Assembly: GCF_900142775.1 (NCBI RefSeq)
Contig: NZ_FRCC01000002.1
Span: 124,001-188,000, forward strand
Origin: Flavobacterium flevense
Lineage (GTDB): Bacteria > Bacteroidota > Bacteroidia > Flavobacteriales > Flavobacteriaceae
Direction: 5' to 3'
Length of the DNA: 64,000 nt
The notes under the pieces were generated by a model. That model did no database searches and had not been told where the DNA came from. It saw nothing but the letters and a program-made list of their open reading frames with translations. The translations under genes and the position numbers were made by a program. Below, piece by piece: positions 44,092 through 52,050 of this stretch. Each line of letters opens with the position of its first letter. Positions within the stretch are counted from its first letter, which is position 1.

Positions 44092-44781
44092 CTAAAAAAT
44101 CAATCCCATTTTCTTGGCTTCAATAACCAAATCAGAATCGTCACCACTTTTTACTTTGAGCAATTCTTTTAAATTAGATTTCCTCACCTCAATGGCATTT
44201 AAGGAAATAGGAATATATTGGGGCATGTCTTTTAAAGCTGTTCCTTTGGATAAATGAAATAAAATTTGTTTATCAAACAAATCTATTTCAATATCATTTT
44301 CATGTGATTCCAGCATTTCTTTAACCGACTTACTATAATATATTTCGTTTTTTATTACGTTATCAAAGGCTAATAAAAGTTCATCAAAAGTCAAATCATT
44401 TTTAATAACTAATCCATTGGGATTGATCTTACTTATAATGGTTTTTATCTTTAAAAATTCGGTGAACATAGTGAGCAAAATAATCCGGCAATCAGGCATT
44501 TTTTCCAAAATTAATTTGGCTAAATCCTCTCCGGAAAAAAGGCCTTTTTCTTCATAAGAAGGCATACTGATATCTAAAAAAGCAATATCAAAAATTAAAG
44601 AATCGGTATTTGTTATCAAATGATAGGCAGACTCACAATCTTTAGCCTCAGAAATCATAAATTCATAATTATCCGGGCTGTATCTGGTAATGGCATTTTT
44701 ATACCCCTGAATTATAAAAGGGTGATCATCAACAATTAAAATGTTTTTTTTTTGCCTGGTCAAAGCTGTTTCAGCAGTCAT
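44092..44781 (-). CDS. Response regulator (NarL-like, divergent output domain)
   Basis: Receiver domain (NILIVDDHPF, phospho-acceptor in AFLDISMP, Thr in ILLTMFTEF, Lys in LVIKNDLT) followed by a short helical output domain of about 65 residues. The output (FDKQILFHLSKGTALKDMPQYIPISLNAIEVRKSNLKELL) resembles a LuxR-type HTH with a degenerate recognition region. It is 22 bases downstream of the TPR histidine kinase gene and is its likely partner. Targets unknown; the neighbouring repeat-protein gene is a candidate. Confidence 0.87.
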   Translation of the reverse strand: MTAETALTRQKKNILIVDDHPFIIQGYKNAITRYSPDNYEFMISEAKDCESAYHLITNTDSLIFDIAFLDISMPSYEEKGLFSGEDLAKLILEKMPDCRIILLTMFTEFLKIKTIISKINPNGLVIKNDLTFDELLLAFDNVIKNEIYYSKSVKEMLESHENDIEIDLFDKQILFHLSKGTALKDMPQYIPISLNAIEVRKSNLKELLKVKSGDDSDLVIEAKKMGLIF

Positions 44782-44803
44782 TATTATGTGGTATTTGGTT
44801 GTT

Positions 44804-46858
44804 TTATTCTAATGGAATGCTCACTGTGATTGTTGTCCCTTCTCCTTTTTTAGATTTTACATTAAAATCTCCATTACAATCTTTAGCACGGGAAATCATA
44901 TTTTGCAGACCAATTCCTTTCTTCTTCAAATTAACATTGAAACCTACACCATCATCACTTATTGTCAATATAATATTATTCTCTTGCTTTTTTAACTCCA
45001 CTTTTACAGTAGTTGCATTAGCATACTTATTAATATTTTGTAAAGATTCCTGAATAATTCGGTACAAATTAATCTTTACAGCATTGACTGCTAAGTCCCA
45101 TTTTATGTTTGAATCGATATTGGTAATTAATTTGCACGAGAAGGTTTTTCTTTGCTCCTCAAAAAGATTATCTACAATTGCAACGAAGTTATTAATTAAT
45201 TCTGATTTTTCCCTATTCAAATCATGTGAAATTTCACGAATATCCTGTTCAATATTTTTTAATTCCGATAAATAATCATGTCGTTGTGTAACGGCTAAAT
45301 CATCATTAAACCGATTTAGACCTTCTAAGTTCATTCTCACCCCGAACATTCTCCCTAAAACACCATCATGCAATTCCTGAGCAACCCGCTTTTTTTCCTG
45401 AACCCTGTTAGCTTCTATCGTATTTTGCTGAGAAATCATCAGATTATAAATATCTTCATTCGCTTTTTGTTGCTGTTGCTTATACAATAGCTCTCTGTTT
45501 TTAGCTTTTTGAGATTTTATGATATATATAAAAAGACCTAAAATAGTCAAACCACTGAAAAAATAAACTAATTTTCTGTTTTTAGCTTCTAAATCAAAAT
45601 TCTCTCCTTTTATCTGATCGGTTTCAAATTCTATACGGGAAAATTTCTCTCCTATTTTTCGTTCTTCTTTTTGAAGTTCTTCATTGATACGAATGTATTC
45701 TTTAGTGTAGGTAGTTGCATTTTTAGGATCTAAAACAGACATTTGGTTTAGAGCCTTCATAAGATCACGGGTCACATTTGTACTTCTGGCTATAGAAAGT
45801 GCTTCTTTGGAAAACTTTAATGCTTGTGCAGTATCATGATACACACTATAATATTCAGATAAATGCATTTTACTAATAAATATTCCTGCTGCTGATTTTA
45901 AACTATCTCTTATTTCTAACGATTCATAAAATAAATTTGGCAATCCCTCCTTATCATTGGATTTCAGTTTAGCATATGCAAAATTATCTAATAATGAAGC
46001 CTTAATTTTTAAATCCTGATTATCAATTCTTTGCTGTTCAATACCTTTTTCGAAGTAATTCTTAGCCATTTCATAATTATTTAAACTTGAATAAACCATT
46101 CCTAAATTCAGATAAGAAATAGCCATGGTTTGACTTTTTCCAATAATCTGCATCTTATCAAGCGTCCTCAATGCTTTATTATGATAGGCAATCGAATTAT
46201 CGTATTCATTCATACCATTATATACCATTCCTAATATATTATAAGCATCGTAATTTACCTCATTAACTGCTTCTTGATTCTTATAATCCTTAATTATACG
46301 CAATGCTTTAAAAACTTCTTTTTCACTACTAATAAAATCTCCAACCCTAAATAATAAATCAGACTTATTTATTAATGTTTTAGCCAAATCAAATTTATTA
46401 TTGAGCTTTTCATACATTTTTTCTGCCTTATAATAAAACAAAAATGAAGAATCTGACACTAACTTTATTCGATAATAATCCCCTAGATAAGTATAAGCCT
46501 TAGCCATACTCACAGTATCACTTACTTTCTCTGAATTTTCTAAAACTAAATTAACCGTTTTACAATATTCTTTCATAAGATTAATATTGTAGTATCTATT
46601 AGCCACTTTAAAAAAGTTTACCCTGTTTAGGGAATCATTCTCACTGTTGGTGACTATTACATTCGCTTTGTAGATATATTCTAATCTTTTTTCTCTTGAA
46701 AGATTAAAATCATTCGCTAATGAAAAATATAGTGGAAGACTATCTTTCGAAACATTTGAAATGTTTAAAACAGATTTATCATCTGTCTGTTTTTGAGTAC
46801 ACCCAAAATAGACAAATAACATAACCGAAAAAATCAATTTAAGTGTATTTTTTTTCAA
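44804..46858 (-). CDS. TPR-containing sensor histidine kinase (HisKA_3 type)
   Basis: Predicted sensor of 684 residues. It has an N-terminal signal/anchor (LIFSVMLFVYFGC), then about 380 residues of TPR-like repeats (for example ATTYTKEYIRINEELQKEE at the end of the array). A single transmembrane helix (LVYFFSGLTILGLFIYIIKS, about 430-450) is followed by a coiled coil and the HisKA_3 phospho-acceptor ELHDGVLGRM. The ATPase contains ESLQNINKYANA, ISDDGVGFN and GIGLQNMISRA. The TPRs would face the periplasm and could bind a peptide or protein. A TATTTTTG box lies 18-25 bases upstream. The response regulator gene follows in the same operon. Confidence 0.92.
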   Translation of the reverse strand: MKKNTLKLIFSVMLFVYFGCTQKQTDDKSVLNISNVSKDSLPLYFSLANDFNLSREKRLEYIYKANVIVTNSENDSLNRVNFFKVANRYYNINLMKEYCKTVNLVLENSEKVSDTVSMAKAYTYLGDYYRIKLVSDSSFLFYYKAEKMYEKLNNKFDLAKTLINKSDLLFRVGDFISSEKEVFKALRIIKDYKNQEAVNEVNYDAYNILGMVYNGMNEYDNSIAYHNKALRTLDKMQIIGKSQTMAISYLNLGMVYSSLNNYEMAKNYFEKGIEQQRIDNQDLKIKASLLDNFAYAKLKSNDKEGLPNLFYESLEIRDSLKSAAGIFISKMHLSEYYSVYHDTAQALKFSKEALSIARSTNVTRDLMKALNQMSVLDPKNATTYTKEYIRINEELQKEERKIGEKFSRIEFETDQIKGENFDLEAKNRKLVYFFSGLTILGLFIYIIKSQKAKNRELLYKQQQQKANEDIYNLMISQQNTIEANRVQEKKRVAQELHDGVLGRMFGVRMNLEGLNRFNDDLAVTQRHDYLSELKNIEQDIREISHDLNREKSELINNFVAIVDNLFEEQRKTFSCKLITNIDSNIKWDLAVNAVKINLYRIIQESLQNINKYANATTVKVELKKQENNIILTISDDGVGFNVNLKKKGIGLQNMISRAKDCNGDFNVKSKKGEGTTITVSIPLE

Positions 46859-46875
46859 TGGTATTTTATGATTAC

Positions 46876-46883
46876 CAAAAATA
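46876..46883 (-). promoter_or_regulatory. -7 box upstream of the TPR kinase gene
   Basis: TATTTTTG on the minus strand between the kinase start codon and the repeat-protein terminator. No -33 TTG at standard spacing was seen. It supports transcription of the kinase gene separate from the repeat-protein gene. Confidence 0.45.
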
Positions 46884-46908
46884 CTAATTTTAAATTAACA
46901 GCATAAAA

Positions 46909-46934
46909 AAAGGCTGCCAAAATTGGCAGCCTTT
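46909..46934 (-). terminator. Terminator of the repeat-protein gene
   Basis: A perfect 12-bp stem (AAAGGCTGCCAA with TTGGCAGCCTTT) and a T-run on the minus strand, 22 bases after the stop codon. It separates the small repeat-protein gene from the kinase gene. Confidence 0.88.
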
Positions 46935-46955
46935 ATGGATATATTTTTATGACAA

Positions 46956-47207
46956 TTAGTTATCAGTCTTGATTTGTCTACTTCCTCCATCTATGTTAGC
47001 AATGTTATCGGTTTTGATTTGTCTACTTCCTCCATCTATGTTAGCAATGTTATCGGTTTTGATTTGTCTACTTCCTCCATCAATATTAGAAATATTATCA
47101 GTTTTAATTTGTCTACTTCCTCCATCAATATTTTCAGTTGAAGAAGTGAAAGATGTTAATATCATCATTAAAGAGAATAATCCGATTGTTACGATAGATT
47201 TTTTCAT
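46956..47207 (-). CDS. Secreted protein made of four 15-residue tandem repeats (83 aa)
   Basis: Not recognised. The N-terminus MKKSIVTIGLFSLMMILTSF is a clear signal peptide, ending around SFTSSTE. The whole mature part is four copies of NIDGGSRQIKTDN-I-[AS], the last copy ending at the C-terminus without the final two residues. The copies are nearly identical at the DNA level, so the array expanded recently or is kept uniform. There is no membrane anchor, no Cys and no known domain. The predicted mature product is about 58 residues and polar. It is flanked by a LytTR regulator gene upstream and a histidine kinase gene downstream, and has its own terminator. Confidence 0.8.
   Translation of the reverse strand: MKKSIVTIGLFSLMMILTSFTSSTENIDGGSRQIKTDNISNIDGGSRQIKTDNIANIDGGSRQIKTDNIANIDGGSRQIKTDN
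46959..47132 (-). repeat. 45-bp in-frame tandem repeat within the secreted protein gene
   Basis: Units at 46959-47003, 47004-47048, 47049-47093 and 47094-47132. Most differences between units fall in the last few bases of each unit or are synonymous. Each unit encodes one 15-residue repeat; the array lacks spacers. Confidence 0.92.
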
Positions 47208-47385
47208 AATTTGGGTTTTTATGTTTTTTATACTTTTTTACTTGCTTTTTCAGGAGTGCTTACCGCTTTTCCATGGAGTAAAATTACATAGTCGACCCGT
47301 GTTTCTATCGTGTTTTCAGGTGTTTATGGTGGATTGTAGTTGTTTGTTAGTGAATGAACCTCAAATTAGGGTAGATGGTCATTTT

Positions 47386-48204
47386 TTATATCTCCAGATA
47401 ATTTCCATTAGAAATTTCAGAAATTATTAAGTCAATATTAGACTTATAGGATTTAGAGAAAGGGATTTTGCCCGAAGAATTTTTAATATAACAAACCGAA
47501 TTTCCGGTATGGATTCTGGATATAGCTTTACTGTTTACAATGTAACTATTATGGATTCGGACAAAGGGGAAAGACAAAACATTTTCAAAATGCTTTAATG
47601 TTTTAAATGCAGTTACTATTTCTCCTGTGTTTAAATGTATATCAGTAGAGTTATTATCAGCTTGTAAATAACTAATATCTCTTGCATCAATATACCTGTA
47701 ATCTCCATACGATTTAATACACAATATGAGTGGTTCTTTTTCTGTCGAAACTTCGTAATGAAAAGCATTTGTTTGTTTTTCTTCTTTTTCAGTTGTGGGA
47801 TTTTGTTCTAAAGAAGTCTGTTGAGCCGCAACTGATTTGTTCAATTTCAATAGTAACTTTACAAAATCAATACGTGCTAAGGGTTTTAGTAAATAATCTG
47901 TAACCTGATACTGTATTGCTTCATACGCCAAATCTTTTTTGGAGGTTGTAACAACAATTTTGGGAATAACATTCAAATAACGATGCAGTTCATTGATGAG
48001 TGCTAAGGATAAATTACTTTTATTATCTACAGGATCTATTTCAAGAAAAACTAATTCCGGATTGTGCTCTAAAATAAGATTCAGACCGTCCTGATAATTA
48101 TTAGCTGAAGCCAGAAAGTTAAGTTCAGAAAAACCATCAGCCATAGCTTTAGTCTTCGAGACACTTTCCGGGTTATCATCGATAATAATATACGAATAAT
48201 TCAT
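47386..48204 (-). CDS. LytTR-family regulator with an altered receiver domain
   Basis: 272 residues. The receiver domain has the acidic pair DD at 9-10, Thr in VVTTSK and Lys in DYLLKPL. The phospho-acceptor strand reads PELVFLEIDP, so residue 55 is Glu where Asp is expected. A 40-residue linker follows, then a LytTR DNA-binding domain (SYGDYRYIDARDISYLQADNNSTDIHLNTGEIV and FVRIHNSYIVNSKAISRI). LytTR proteins bind paired direct repeats about two helical turns apart, and such a pair lies upstream (48399-48434). No cognate kinase of the LytS/YehU type is adjacent. The next gene downstream is the repeat protein. Confidence 0.92.
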   Translation of the reverse strand: MNYSYIIIDDNPESVSKTKAMADGFSELNFLASANNYQDGLNLILEHNPELVFLEIDPVDNKSNLSLALINELHRYLNVIPKIVVTTSKKDLAYEAIQYQVTDYLLKPLARIDFVKLLLKLNKSVAAQQTSLEQNPTTEKEEKQTNAFHYEVSTEKEPLILCIKSYGDYRYIDARDISYLQADNNSTDIHLNTGEIVTAFKTLKHFENVLSFPFVRIHNSYIVNSKAISRIHTGNSVCYIKNSSGKIPFSKSYKSNIDLIISEISNGNYLEI

Positions 48205-48398
48205 TAGCGGTACTTTCTAAATAAATTAGATAGCATAACTTTTAGTAGCAGCTGAAAATATTTCAGCTATTAGACAAGTAAAAAATAGTAGTTTGGGAAC
48301 TATATAAAAACGTTTCTTTTTTACTGAAAAAAGGAACATTTCAACTAGCTAAAAATAAACATTTAACTTATTTTTTACATGAGTTACCCTGATAAATC

Positions 48399-48434
48399 GA
48401 TGAAATGTAAATACTAATTGATAAAGTGTAAATA
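48399..48434. promoter_or_regulatory. Candidate LytTR operator: 15-bp direct repeat, 21-bp period
   Basis: gatgaaatgtaaata (48399-48413) and gataaagtgtaaata (48420-48434) match at 13 of 15 positions and are spaced 21 bases start to start. That is two helical turns, the geometry used by LytTR-domain proteins. It lies about 195 bases upstream of the LytTR gene and downstream of the convergently placed glyS terminator. Confidence 0.45.
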
Positions 48435-48515
48435 AATCCGACTAAGGACAAAAACCGCTGTTTTTACTTGTATAAATTTTACAATCATTTCTTACACAGA
48501 GCAGTATAAAATAAA

Positions 48516-48544
48516 AAAAGGCTCCCCGTTTTGGAGAGCCTTTT
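48516..48544 (-). terminator. Terminator of glyS
   Basis: AAAAGGCTC (48516-48524) pairs with GAGCCTTTT (48536-48544), extended past one mismatch by CC/GG. T-run on the minus strand, 20 bases after the stop codon. Confidence 0.88.
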
Positions 48545-48563
48545 GCTATTTTTGATTTAAAAA

Positions 48564-50105
48564 CTATATTTTCATCAACCAGTTTCGCATGGAAACTTCA
48601 TTCTCAATAATTGATTTTAAATCGGAAATTTTAACACGATCTTGCTTCATAGAATCCCTGTGTCTGATAGTCACTGTTTGATCCTCTATAGTTTGATGAT
48701 CTACAGTAATACAAAACGGAGTTCCTAACGCATCCTGTCTTCTGTAACGACGACCTACAGCATCTTTTTCATCATAAGCTACATTAAAATCCCACTTTAA
48801 ATCGGCAATAATCTGATGTGCAATTTCCGGTAATCCGTCTTTTTTAACTAATGGTAAAACCGCCGCTTTAGTTGGCGCCAGAACCGATGGTAATTTCAAA
48901 ACTGTTCTTGATGACCCGTCTTCTAAGGTTTCTTCTTTTAAAGAAGTAGCAAAAACAGCCAGGAACATTCTATCTAAACCAACTGAAGTTTCTACTACAT
49001 AAGGAACATAATTCTGGTTTAGTTCCGCATCAAAATACTGTAATTTTCTACCTGAATATTGTTCGTGTGCTTTTAAATCAAAGTCTGTTCTGGAGTGAAT
49101 TCCTTCTAATTCTTTGAATCCAAAAGGGAAATTAAATTCGATATCAGCCGCTGCATTCGCATAATGTGCTAATTTTTCATGGTCATGAAAACGGTAATTT
49201 TCTCTTCCTAATCCTAAAGATAAATGCCATTTTAAACGGGCTTCTTTCCAGAATTCGTAGTGTTTCATTTCTTCTCCCGGACGTACAAAAAATTGCATTT
49301 CCATTTGTTCAAACTCACGCATACGGAAAATAAATTGTCTTGCAACAATCTCATTTCTAAATGCTTTTCCGGTTTGTGCAATCCCGAAAGGAACTTTCAT
49401 TCTGCCTGATTTTTGTACGTTCAGGAAATTTACAAAAATACCCTGAGCCGTTTCCGGACGTAAATACAAATCCATTGCCGAATCAGCCGAAGCACCTAAT
49501 TTAGTACCAAACATTAAGTTAAATTGTTTTACTTCTGTCCAGTTTCTCGATCCTGATTCAGGACAGGCAATTTCCAATTCTTCAATTAATGCTTTCACAT
49601 CAGCCAAGTCTTCGTTTCCAAGAGAACGAGCCATTCTTTCCAGAATTTCTCTTTCTTTGGCTTTGTATTCCATCACACGGGCATTTGTAGTAACAAATTC
49701 CTGTTCGTTGAAAGCGTCACCAAAACGGGCACGTGCCTTTTCGATTTCTTTAATTGCTTTTTGATTTAGCTTTTCGGCATAATCTTCAATCAAAACATCG
49801 GCTCTATATCTTTTTTTCGAATCTTTATTATCAATTAACGGATCGTTAAAAGCATCAACGTGTCCTGAAGCTTTCCAGGTTGTAGGATGCATCAATATTG
49901 CGGCATCCAGACCTACAATATTTTCATTCATCTGAACCATTGCTTTCCACCAATATTCACGGATGTTCTTTTTTAACTCTACTCCATTTTGTGCATAATC
50001 ATACACTGCACTTAATCCATCGTAAACTTCGCTTGACGGAAAAATAAATCCGTACTCTTTTGCATGCGAAACTACATTCTTAAATATATCTTCTTGTTTT
50101 GCCAT
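48564..50105 (-). CDS. glyS: Glycyl-tRNA synthetase (homodimeric type)
   Basis: Charges tRNA-Gly. The 513-residue class II enzyme belongs to the single-chain alpha2 group shared with eukaryotes and many bacteria. Visible motifs are PSSEVYDGLSAVYDYAQNG at the N-terminus, GSRNWTEVKQFNLMF, RPETAQGIFVNF, motif 2 GKAFRNEIVARQFIFRMREFEQMEMQFF, and VVETSVGLDRMFLA (motif 3 region). The C-terminal anticodon-binding domain begins near APTKAAVLPL. A TATTTTTG box ends 8 bases upstream of the ATG. Confidence 0.97.
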   Translation of the reverse strand: MAKQEDIFKNVVSHAKEYGFIFPSSEVYDGLSAVYDYAQNGVELKKNIREYWWKAMVQMNENIVGLDAAILMHPTTWKASGHVDAFNDPLIDNKDSKKRYRADVLIEDYAEKLNQKAIKEIEKARARFGDAFNEQEFVTTNARVMEYKAKEREILERMARSLGNEDLADVKALIEELEIACPESGSRNWTEVKQFNLMFGTKLGASADSAMDLYLRPETAQGIFVNFLNVQKSGRMKVPFGIAQTGKAFRNEIVARQFIFRMREFEQMEMQFFVRPGEEMKHYEFWKEARLKWHLSLGLGRENYRFHDHEKLAHYANAAADIEFNFPFGFKELEGIHSRTDFDLKAHEQYSGRKLQYFDAELNQNYVPYVVETSVGLDRMFLAVFATSLKEETLEDGSSRTVLKLPSVLAPTKAAVLPLVKKDGLPEIAHQIIADLKWDFNVAYDEKDAVGRRYRRQDALGTPFCITVDHQTIEDQTVTIRHRDSMKQDRVKISDLKSIIENEVSMRNWLMKI

Positions 50106-50112
50106 AGTGGTG

Positions 50113-50120
50113 CAAAAATA
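50113..50120 (-). promoter_or_regulatory. -7 box upstream of glyS
   Basis: TATTTTTG on the minus strand, 7 bases before the glyS start codon, predicting a very short leader. No clear -33 TTG. Confidence 0.45.
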
Positions 50121-50203
50121 TAAAAAGTGAATTTAAAAAAAAGAAAAAAATTAAAGTTTGAAGCCTTGATTTTTATAATTTTAGAAATAATAAAGCCTAC
50201 TAT

Positions 50204-50887
50204 ATGTTTCAAAGCATCCTAAATCTGTTTTTTCCTAAATGCTGCTCAGGTTGCGATACTATTTTAATGGCAAATGAGAAAGTTATTTGCACTCTTTGCC
50301 GGCACAATATTCCGCTTACAAATCATCATTTGTTAGTAGAAAATGAAGCTTACAAAAAATTTTACGGTCGGATCCCTGTCGAATATGCCTCTGCCTTTTT
50401 ATATTTTCATAAAAAGGGTATCGTGCAAAAATTGATTCATAATTTAAAATACAAAGGTCACGAAGACATTGGGATTATTTTAGGCAATTGGTATTCTGAA
50501 GAATTAAAAGAAACGATGCTGGCTCTAAAAGCAGATGAAATCATTCCTGTACCTTTACACAGCAAGAAACTTAAAGAAAGGGGTTACAATCAGGTAAGCA
50601 CTTTTGGTCAGTCACTTTCCGAAAAATTAAATGTAAAATACAATGATGCTGTGCTTTTTAGAAAAACATATTCGAAAACACAATCTAAGAAAAATTTATT
50701 AGGAAGAACAGAAGGTATCGAAACCATTTTTGATGTTCATTACTCTCCGCAAGACCATAACAAACATTTTATTATTATTGATGATGTCATTACAACCGGT
50801 GCAACACTTGAAGCATGCGGAAGAGCTTTACTAAAAATTCCGGGAGCCAGAATCAGTATTATTTGCATGGCAATGGCACAATCTTAA
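50204..50887 (+). CDS. ComF-family phosphoribosyltransferase-like protein
   Basis: Homologous to ComFC, which assists uptake of transforming DNA in competent bacteria. The 227-residue protein has an N-terminal zinc ribbon (CCSGC ... ICTLC, residues about 12-33) and a C-terminal PRTase domain with PVPLHSKKLKERGYNQ and the PRPP-binding IIIDDVITTGATLEACG. Both halves are intact. Whether it serves transformation or nucleotide salvage here is unknown. Divergent from glyS; single gene. Confidence 0.9.
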   Translation: MFQSILNLFFPKCCSGCDTILMANEKVICTLCRHNIPLTNHHLLVENEAYKKFYGRIPVEYASAFLYFHKKGIVQKLIHNLKYKGHEDIGIILGNWYSEELKETMLALKADEIIPVPLHSKKLKERGYNQVSTFGQSLSEKLNVKYNDAVLFRKTYSKTQSKKNLLGRTEGIETIFDVHYSPQDHNKHFIIIDDVITTGATLEACGRALLKIPGARISIICMAMAQS

Positions 50888-51040
50888 CTTTTTATTTTAG
50901 TTAGAAATGTTTAGCAGTCAAAAAAATACAAGTTGCTAATTTTTAGAAAAAAAACAATTATTTACACATTAAAATAACAAAAAAAGCTATTATTTAATTT
51001 ATTTAACGAACAAGTATTTCCAATTCCAAACATAAATGTT

Positions 51041-51048
51041 TAATTTTG
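51041..51048 (+). promoter_or_regulatory. -7 box upstream of the superoxide dismutase gene
   Basis: TAATTTTG lies 35 bases before the ATG. No TTG at standard spacing. AT-rich surroundings make chance matches possible. Confidence 0.4.
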
Positions 51049-51083
51049 GATAAATTATTTTATAAATCTTAAACAAAAATATC

Positions 51084-51692
51084 ATGGCTTTTGAATTACC
51101 AAAATTACCTTATGCATATGATGCATTAGAACCACATATTGATGCACGTACAATGGAAATTCACCATTCAAAGCATCACAATGCTTATACTACTAACCTG
51201 AATGCTGCTATTGCCGGTACTGACATGGAAGGTAAAACTATTGAAAACATATTAATTAATCTTGATATGAGTAATGGTGCTGTTCGTAACAATGGTGGAG
51301 GTTTTTACAACCACAACCTTTTCTGGACTGTTATGGGACCTAATGGAGGCGGACAACCAACTGGTGAATTACTAGCGGCTATTGAAGATGCTTTTGGATC
51401 ATTTGAAGAATTCAAAGCTAAGTTTGCTAAAGCTGGAGCAACACAATTTGGTTCAGGATGGGCTTGGTTATGTGTTCAGAACGGCGGAAAACTTGATGTT
51501 TGCGGTACCCCTAATCAGGACAACCCTTTAATGCCAGGTGTTGGATGCGGTGGAACTCCAATTTTAGGAATGGACGTTTGGGAACATGCTTACTACTTAA
51601 ACTACCAAAACAGAAGACCTGATTATATTGAAGCTTTTTTCAATGTAATTAACTGGACAGAAGTTGCCAGAAGATATGCTTCTGAAAAATAA
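51084..51692 (+). CDS. Superoxide dismutase (Fe/Mn family)
   Basis: Detoxifies superoxide. The 202-residue protein starts [20 protein letters not shown]. Metal ligands are His in [12 protein letters not shown], His in FYNHNLFW, and Asp and His in [16 protein letters not shown]. The signature GSGWAWL is present. The motifs do not settle iron versus manganese preference. Single gene with its own terminator. Confidence 0.96.
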   Translation: MAFELPKLPYAYDALEPHIDARTMEIHHSKHHNAYTTNLNAAIAGTDMEGKTIENILINLDMSNGAVRNNGGGFYNHNLFWTVMGPNGGGQPTGELLAAIEDAFGSFEEFKAKFAKAGATQFGSGWAWLCVQNGGKLDVCGTPNQDNPLMPGVGCGGTPILGMDVWEHAYYLNYQNRRPDYIEAFFNVINWTEVARRYASEK

Positions 51693-51730
51693 TCTTTTTC
51701 TATAAAAACATAGAATAAAGAAAACAGAGA

Positions 51731-51770
51731 ATAGACGAATGACTTTAATGTTCATTCGTCTATTTTTTTT
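51731..51770 (+). terminator. Terminator of the superoxide dismutase gene
   Basis: 11-bp perfect stem (atagacgaatg with cattcgtctat), 11-base loop, then eight T on the plus strand, 39 bases after the stop codon. Confidence 0.88.
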
Positions 51771-51817
51771 ATCCTCACGCCAACTCTCTCCAAAAGAGCA
51801 ACCTATGGTTTAAAAAA

Positions 51818-51850
51818 AAAGACGAACAAATACACCATTCGTTCGTCTTT
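51818..51850. terminator. Second hairpin in the sod/purF-like gap
   Basis: 10-bp perfect stem (aaagacgaac with gttcgtcttt) with an A-run on the left, so it would end minus-strand transcription. The stem resembles the neighbouring sod terminator. Confidence 0.7.
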
Positions 51851-51893
51851 CCTCTTTATTCTATTTTCTATTTTCTTCTCACTTTATTCCAAT

Positions 51894-51923
51894 AAAAAAG
51901 GTGGAATTGCTTCCACCTTTTTT
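51894..51923. terminator. Third hairpin in the sod/purF-like gap
   Basis: 13-bp perfect stem (aaaaaaggtggaa with ttccacctttttt) and a ttgc tetraloop. A/T-runs on both sides make it usable in both directions. Most likely terminates the purF-like gene. Confidence 0.8.
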
Positions 51924-52050
51924 GCCCCAAATCTACCATAAACTTAACCTACTAATATTATGGTGATTCAAATTTATGTTAGTTATAAGTTATGTACAAA
52001 AATACAAGACAAACAACCTAAAAAACCGATAAATAACTTAAATCTATCGA

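Larger units (their letters stand above)
48205..48563. other. Gap upstream of the LytTR gene
   Basis: AT-rich, no credible gene. It contains a 21-bp-period direct repeat and the glyS terminator. Some tttacttgta/tacaa-like inverted pieces occur at 48460-48485 but are too short to call. Confidence 0.6.
51693..52050. other. Gap with three hairpins between the sod and purF-like genes
   Basis: No gene. It contains three separate intrinsic-terminator-like hairpins (51731, 51818, 51894) between two convergent genes. The first two share the motif gacgaa[tc] in their stems. The last 125 bases show nothing recognisable. Confidence 0.7.

Noticed and set aside
46959..47132. Possible CRISPR-like array (45-bp repeats)
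   Set aside because: The units are contiguous with no spacers, stay in one reading frame and encode a uniform peptide repeat, so it is a coding tandem repeat.
46969..47430. 153-codon plus-strand open frame opposite the repeat-protein gene
   Set aside because: Its repeated ICLLPPSMLAMLSVL pattern is the antisense of the repeat array. The minus-strand frame has a signal peptide and terminator.
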